A stretch of DNA of 53,721 bases from Setaria digitata (lineage: Eukaryota; Nematoda; Chromadorea; Rhabditida; Setariidae): NCBI GenBank assembly GCA_003640385.1, contig RCAB01000430.1, positions 1-53,721 of the forward strand, read 5' to 3'. The position numbers and the translations under genes were made by a program. The notes beneath the pieces are model-generated. The model saw nothing but the letters and a program-made list of their open reading frames with translations, was not told the origin of the DNA and searched no databases. This document shows positions 48,001-53,721 of this stretch, in pieces; positions within the stretch are counted from its first letter, which is position 1; each line of letters begins with the position of its first letter.

Positions 48001-50253
48001 ACAGGTTATTAAGCTAATGTATAGCACGGAAAATACTTTCTTATGAATTCCTACATCTATTAAATAAATAAGATGCAGAGAATAGTTCAAACATAAATTT
48101 AAAATCTACACTTTTATTTTTCTTGGGCACGAACTATGAAGATATTACCATTGAAATTATTAGAATTATGGCACGGTGTGATGCATACTTGAATTCACTT
48201 TTTCAATTAAAGGGAAATACAGTTAAATCTAATTTTGATTTAATATGCGGAGGAAGCAGTGAGAATGATAGCTTGTCAGCTCGACTTGTTGCCAACTATT
48301 CACTGTCAATGAAAACTCTGCAAGGAAAAATATCGCGTTAGTATTTACGTTTATGTGGTAAAAAAAACGCGTTGTCGTGCAGCACTTTATGAAAAAGATC
48401 TGATAAAGTAAATGGCCGGTTTTCATAGTCACTAGAAGTGGAATTACGGTTATTAAAAGAATCTTGCAAATTCCTCTCATATTTTCGAAAAAACTGATCA
48501 GATCTACAGATGACACTACTGCTAAACAAATCATTTATCTAAATCTGAAGCAGTTTACCTTTCAGTGAGTCCAGAGACTTCTGTTAGTTATGGATTTAAT
48601 CTGTTTGAAATTCTGCACTTATAAATGAAAATTTCCAGAATCAGAAACAGAAGAAATCCAGGGCAGCTTGATGATGACTTCAATAACTACAGCACAAGTA
48701 ATGCCACAAAAAGCCCGGAGACCATTTCCTTTGTGGATGGTAAGTTCGGTCAAGATTGCATTCAGTCATGCATAATAAAAGACTGCATAGTTTATGCGCG
48801 AAAATAAAATTAATTTTAATGAGTTGAGTTATATTAGTCAACGAAGCAGTCATTGTCAGTGAACAGTCAGCAAGGAAAAATATCTCTACACATTAAAATC
48901 AGTTTAACTTTTCCTTTTAATAAACTAATATTATAATATTACTTGCGTCTCCATATTCAGTAGCATTTTTTTTTAAATGTTTTTTCTATTTAATAATAAT
49001 GAAGTGAATTCGCAGATTTTTCATTCAATGGTTGATACAAGCTTGCTGTCGGATCCAAGTTTTATACTGATTGCAATTACCGCTTTCCTGACACTCTTTT
49101 GTCTCTTTGTACCATTTATTTTCCTTGGAAAACAGGTTCCTCATTATTTTTGTAGAAAAATTTCATGCTGAAGATGGAAGTATTCAATTTCTCATATATG
49201 TTTTTTTCTACTTTATTTCTAAAAGCCTGACAATGAGTAACACTAAGAAGTACTCGCTTAATTTTCAGGCGAATACGGTAGGTGCCACTTCAAGCCAACA
49301 GTCATATTTATTACTGTTTATAGGACTTGTGAATATTTTTGGGCGAATATTTTGTGGGTTCGTTCATTCATTTGCTGTTTTTCTGTCCTCTTTTCTTTCA
49401 TTGCTTCATTTGTTTATTAATTCCTTTTATTTGTTTATTTATCTATCTGACTGTTGTGATTCACTACAGGTTAATATCAGATTTACCAAAAGTAGATCCA
49501 TTATTTGTTCATAATCTGGGCATAATTATTGGTGGCCTAGCAACTTGTGCTGTACCACTGTTAACACATTACTGGATGTTTGTGGTATATACAATACCAT
49601 TTGCATGGAGTGTAGGTATGGATTTTCTCTTTTTAAGCAACTAATTTAATTTTAGTCGTAAAATTTAGATCTTAAAAGCACGCCACTTACGCAGTTCATT
49701 TCTCACTACAAGATAAACTGAAATAAATGAATGAGTTGGGCTTGCAGCATGTTTCTCATCACTTCGTACTATCATTTGTATCGAATTACTCGGTCTGGAA
49801 AAGCTTTCCAATGCCTTTGGGATGATGATGCTCTGCATGGGCATTGCTGTTCTAATTGGTCCACCACTCGCTGGTAAATACTGTTTGAATTTGTGGAAAT
49901 TTTGAAGAAATGGGAAACAGTCAGAGGTAGTGAAGTTTGCAGGTAAATCAGAAAGAGAATTTGGGGTTTTGTTTATAAAGTAGACGAAAAAGAGAGGATA
50001 ATTTGTCACATGTAAGTACGAGATGGGAAAGTTCCCTTTTAGAACGCACCTTACTGAACTTATTGCAGCATTGCTTAAAGATTTGAGTGGAAATTTCGAT
50101 TTGTCATTTTATGTGATGGGTGCATTGCTAACACTGAGCGGAATGCTTTGCATTCCACTTCGAATGGTCAAGTCTCGAATGTCAAGTCCACCATCGTTCA
50201 ACAATAAAGGAGAGTCGGAATTGCAATTCATCAGTAGAACAGAACGATTTTGA
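45086..50253 (+). CDS. Monocarboxylate transporter-like MFS protein (SLC16/MCT)
   Basis: SLC16 proteins carry monocarboxylates or related small organic acids across membranes with 12 helices. Twelve exons join in phase to 526 residues: 45086-45191, 45352-45525, 45753-45896, 46153-46280, 46433-46570, 48213-48336, 48639-48739, 49016-49135, 49269-49357, 49470-49615, 49748-49873, 50069-50253. PPDGGYGWIIVLASF is the family motif before and in helix 1. GPLASGLANSFGCRLVVIAGA is the helix 2-3 loop, and YFEKRRAFAMGIAVCGSGIG the helix 4-5 signature. FGRIFCG marks helix 8. The central cytoplasmic loop between helices 6 and 7 (exons 48213-48739) is Ser/Asn-rich and poorly conserved; the 48213 acceptor is chosen by phase and is the least certain. 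The 46571-48212 intron is 1.6 kb of AT-rich sequence with nothing recognised. The substrate cannot be told from sequence. Confidence 0.88.
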
Positions 50254-50607
50254 AAAAGCCAATGAAAATTACTGCAATAGAACTTTCAGTGCTTTCTTGA
50301 TATTATGCTGTAGAAAAAATTGTTATCTCTTTAAAATTTGAAAAAATTTTGAGCGAGGCTTCTTTGGGATGGAATTTCACTTTTAGTATTACTTTGAGTT
50401 CCTAAGTTAATTGTCTTGCCTAGTGATTTACAGATTCTCAAGGTTTTAGTATAATGCTGATTTAATTATGGTCCACATCATAAAATCAGTTTGGGAGAAA
50501 TGCTCGGAACCACTCTTTTCCTTAAGTGATTCTATCTTATTGAAATGAATTTGCCTTTAGATTTTATGATTAACACTTGAGTGTTTTTTAAATTTAAACT
50601 GCAACTC

Positions 50608-50628
50608 TTTTATTTTTGGAAAAATAAA
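50608..50628. terminator. Palindromic two-strand poly(A) signal between convergent genes
   Basis: TTTATTTTT, GG, AAAAATAAA forms a near-perfect palindrome that presents AATAAA on both strands, between the MCT stop (50253, +) and the channel stop (51006, -). A second - strand AATAAA (TTTATT at 50809-50814) is closer to the channel gene and may be the one it uses. Apart from these signals the 750-bp gap shows nothing. Confidence 0.5.
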
Positions 50629-51005
50629 GCTGACATTAACCAATAATCCGCTTCATGTTGTGGGAAAGGAATTTTTTGAATTACTGAGTTAATGGGAATT
50701 CCGTCTTTCCTTTGAATTCACGGAAATTCTAGTGACGTCATCCGGAAGCACCACCTCTCATTGAAGCCAATTCCATCTAACAATGATGACATTAAGGTTA
50801 AATTCAAGTTTATTTCCTTTCAAGTTTCCTTGACGATACGCGAGTAAAAATTAACGATTACAGTTAACGGTTAATACAAAAACAGGAATGGTTTATATGA
50901 AAAGTGTAGTACTCAAATGTGAGCATAATATTAGTGAATTGTTAAATTAAAGCAGTGTTACATCTCAAGCACAGTTCTTGAACGTAAAATATTTTCCAAG
51001 ACAGA

Positions 51006-53656
51006 TCAGTAAAACAATAAGACAGCATTTAGAAAAGTATGAAGAGCAAGCAGAATTCGGAGTGCTTTCTCGATTTTTTGTATCCTCGTACATTCCAATG
51101 TTTCTCCTTCGTTAATAAACTGATAATACTTATAAATCATCGCCACACGGTACATAATTAGTACAAATGTTTCTGCCAGAATTACTGTAGCCATTTTTGC
51201 TGTAATTTTTTGATTTGCCAAAATTACGAAAATTTTATTTTTTGATTTTTTTCTTCTTTTTAAATTAGCGTACAATTTCTGCAGTCTCTGTGAACTAAAA
51301 AAAATGCTTCAAAGGAAGCTATTTACAAATAATATACCGCAGAATGGAGTACTCTGCTGATCGGGTGGTAATCTATTTAGCATCTGGGTATAATTTAAAA
51401 TTTGTGTGGCAAAACATAACAGTAACCATACGATGGAACTAGATGCAGATACAACTGTTCCTACCATAAATGTAATCCTGAAAGTGGAAGTAGAGAGACT
51501 ATTGCTGGTAGTTACGACAGATTCTATAAACTGAAAGAAATTAATTTTCATGTCAATAAATCCTTTTTATAATAGATTACAAGCCCAGCAAATTGATTAT
51601 TTCGTTACTTTCATTTTTATTTGAAATCTCATGATGTTAAAAAGAGATTGGTGAAATTCCTTTACTTCTTAGTAGGTTGAGTTTTTGACTGAATGGAAGA
51701 AAGCAATAATCACTTTTTTTCCAAGTTCGTTGAATATAGTTTAGTTTTAGAATTGCTGGATGAAATGAAGTTGGTGAGGGCACAATAAAGCAAAATTATT
51801 GAAATCGGTTTATTCTATAATGAGGAATTTGATAAACAATAAAACGACTAACGTTGCCAAGCAAAACAGCGGTAAAGCGATTGTTAGTGAATAATAGTAA
51901 ACAGTTCTGCGAAATTTTATTTCAAAACGTATTATTGAACGCATCATTTCAGGTCTATCCCTTAAAGAATACATCTTTGAAAACAAGAAAAAAAACTTTT
52001 TGTAAATGAAAAAGAAATTTGAAACCAACGCGCTTTCATTGGCAGTAATTTTGCCGAATGGGAGGATGAAGAGCAGTGTTGCTGATAGATTTTTAACTTC
52101 AAATTCACCAGATCGAATGGTTCGCATTTCGTTCATTAAGCTGCCAAATATATCAGATTTTTGAGTTAATGATGTCCATTTTGAGAATTTTAATCTGTAA
52201 GTTCCTTATCTGTTATTATAACATTACATCGAAGTTATTGGACTATTTTTGTCATTTAATATCATGATTCTCTCTTTAGTAATGAAGAATTCATTCTGCT
52301 TGTTATATTATATGAGTGCTTTTTAAAATTTCTGAGAGAGCTATAAAACAAAAACAACACCTGGATAATGGTAACGGTGTAAACATAGTTAACAAACAGC
52401 TCTGGATGTCATTTGGGTATGCGGTGAAATCCAGAGCGCATGTTGAACGAATTGTTAGTATTACCTAAAATTCTTAACATTACATAATACTTAAAAAATA
52501 CTCTTCCTTCTGTTACAACTAGAAACTTTAAAATATTTTTTATAGTTTTAGGATGGGATTTCAAGAGAATTTTGGATCTTCAATTTTTCACCAAATAGAG
52601 AGAGACACTTGATAAAAACAGTAAGCGTTGTATAGCCGATTGTTATTTTCCAACTCAGAAACTTACTTGTGCATAAACTGCTCCGTTGTTAATCAACGTT
52701 ACTTCAGTATTGAAATATTGCATTGCTTGGTCACTCCTTAACTTCCTATAATTCAATTTTTATCATCTCTACAGTTTGCAGATAAAAATACTGTTGGAAA
52801 CAGCTATCATCACAAACAGTAGTATAGGAAGAGGCAAATGGTCAAATTCAGTTTCATATAATACATTCCAAAAAAAAAAAATGTACACTTAAATTTCAGT
52901 AAAATAGACTGCTGGAAACCACATTCTTGGTAAATCACTTTTTTGTCTGACGATTTTACCAACATTTCCGTAGTCTCTCGGTTCCCAAACAATTCTTTTG
53001 TCAGTCCAGTGCTATAAAACAGTAAAATGATTTGTGAAAAACCTGCCAAAATTTGTTAAAAATTTAAAAAAATTGAGACTTACAAATAGCATACTGCAAT
53101 GCATATCCATTAATTGCTGCTGTTGATCCTGAATAAAAAAAATACATTCGGAAAAATGGAAATTCCTTGAAATTTATCCCGAAAAAGTTATTGTTTTAAT
53201 TTAATTAGTCTTGAGATAAAAGTTTATCGATACTTCTAAAAGTTGAAATTAAACATCCTTGCCATGAAATCATGCGCAAAAAATTTTTAAGTAGTAAAAC
53301 AAACAAGTTGTTCGATGTGATCAATAAACATGAAAGGTAAAACAATGGTTGGTGATTCGGAAGGTAGAGAGTAATCATAGTTTTCTTTTTTGAATATTTT
53401 TTTCAACAATATTTTCTCATTTTCGGCCATTTTCTGCAAAGAAATAAAAAATAAAAATAAAAAAAAAAATAAGGAAGTGTGCCAACAGAAGCTTTGATGC
53501 TTTTAATAAAGATACGCCTAACTGATTGAGAAAATTCAAAAAAAAAGAAACAAATTTCAAAAATTTTGCCTGAACAAGTAATACCTGAATAGTTCTGATT
53601 TGTTCGCTAAACGTCGGTAGAAATAGCAGATATAAAAAGTTTAATATGAAAGCCAT
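51006..53656 (-). CDS. Divergent Cys-loop ligand-gated ion channel subunit
   Basis: A pentameric ligand-gated channel subunit of the plasma membrane. Exons on the - strand, in order: 53656-53585 (signal peptide MAFILNFLYLLFLPTFS), 53433-53305, 53128-53084, 53011-52910, one ending at 52667 with an unresolved start near 52735, 52464-52361, 52194-51849, 51530-51327, 51278-51006. HWTDKRIVWEPRDYG is the W-x-D-x-R-L-x-W-x-P strand of the ligand-binding domain. FNTEVTLINNGAVY fits the beta5-6 region. C-ALDFTAYPNDIQS-C is a full 13-residue Cys-loop. KFRRTVYYYSLTIALPLFCLATL is M1, with the RR-x-x-YY start. M2 (about RITFMVGTVVSASSSIVW) lacks the PAR or PxK-type selectivity motif. LPPDQQSTPF is the M2-M3 linker, followed by an unusual Lys/Arg-rich insert before M3; the M3-M4 loop is very short and M4 ends the protein. 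An in-frame ATG also exists at 53689. The ligand is unknown. Confidence 0.75.
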
Positions 53657-53721
53657 ATCGCATTGCAAGAAGTATGATGGATAGAACAAGCTAGAAATTT
53701 TAATGGTGACTGGAAAGACTG

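Noticed and set aside
51006..53689. Serpentine chemoreceptor (7TM) on the - strand
   Set aside because: The hydrophobic ORFs suggested it at first, but the Cys-loop, WEP strand and M1 motif show a ligand-gated channel.
1..53721. tRNA, rRNA, CRISPR arrays, transposase or reverse transcriptase genes
   Set aside because: None was recognised on either strand; tRNAs were judged by eye only, so a covariance-model scan would be needed to exclude them.

Overview
This is a nematode-like nuclear genomic window. It is AT-rich, with many short exons, small introns ending in TTTCAG-type acceptors, 3' splice sites a few bases upstream of start codons (as expected for spliced-leader trans-splicing), and nematode-type families: a suppNR-like nuclear receptor, a divergent Cys-loop receptor and a CENP-A. 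Base composition and gene style suggest a parasitic clade III (filarial/spirurid) worm; that is inference, not proof.

Layout. Seven genes plus one small candidate gene run head-to-tail on the + strand: (1) the 3' part of a DENND2-like DENN-domain Rab GEF (71-2506); (2) a ninein-like centrosomal/microtubule-anchoring protein with EF-hands and coiled coils (4323-9924); (3) a huntingtin homologue of about 17 kb without polyglutamine (10370-27301); (4) an HNF4-derived nuclear hormone receptor (29600-32024); (5) peroxisomal dihydroxyacetone-phosphate acyltransferase (GNPAT/ACL-7 type, 33936-38840); (6) a centromeric histone H3, CENP-A/HCP-3 type (39855-41689); (7) an unrecognised two-exon 61-aa candidate (42024-42293); (8) an SLC16/MCT-type major facilitator transporter (45086-50253). 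On the - strand, convergent with the transporter, lies a divergent Cys-loop ligand-gated ion channel (53656-51006). Stretches between genes hold little that I can assign, apart from two short tandem duplications, a GC-richer block with two perfect hairpins (27.9-28.5 kb), homopolymer T tracts (one with an N), and two E2F/CHR-like composite sites upstream of the CENP-A gene.

The genes do not form one pathway. Ninein, huntingtin and CENP-A share a mitosis/microtubule/chromosome theme, GNPAT starts ether-lipid synthesis, and the receptor, transporter and channel are ordinary accessory families. Features that stand out are: five GC-AG introns in three genes, each required for the conserved reading frame; a nematode huntingtin recognisable along its whole length; an EF-hand ninein; candidate DREAM-type sites at a CENP-A promoter; and a GNPAT gene with two possible last exons, only one of which ends in a peroxisomal targeting tripeptide (SKI). 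I see no mobile element with coding capacity, CRISPR array, rRNA or tRNA.
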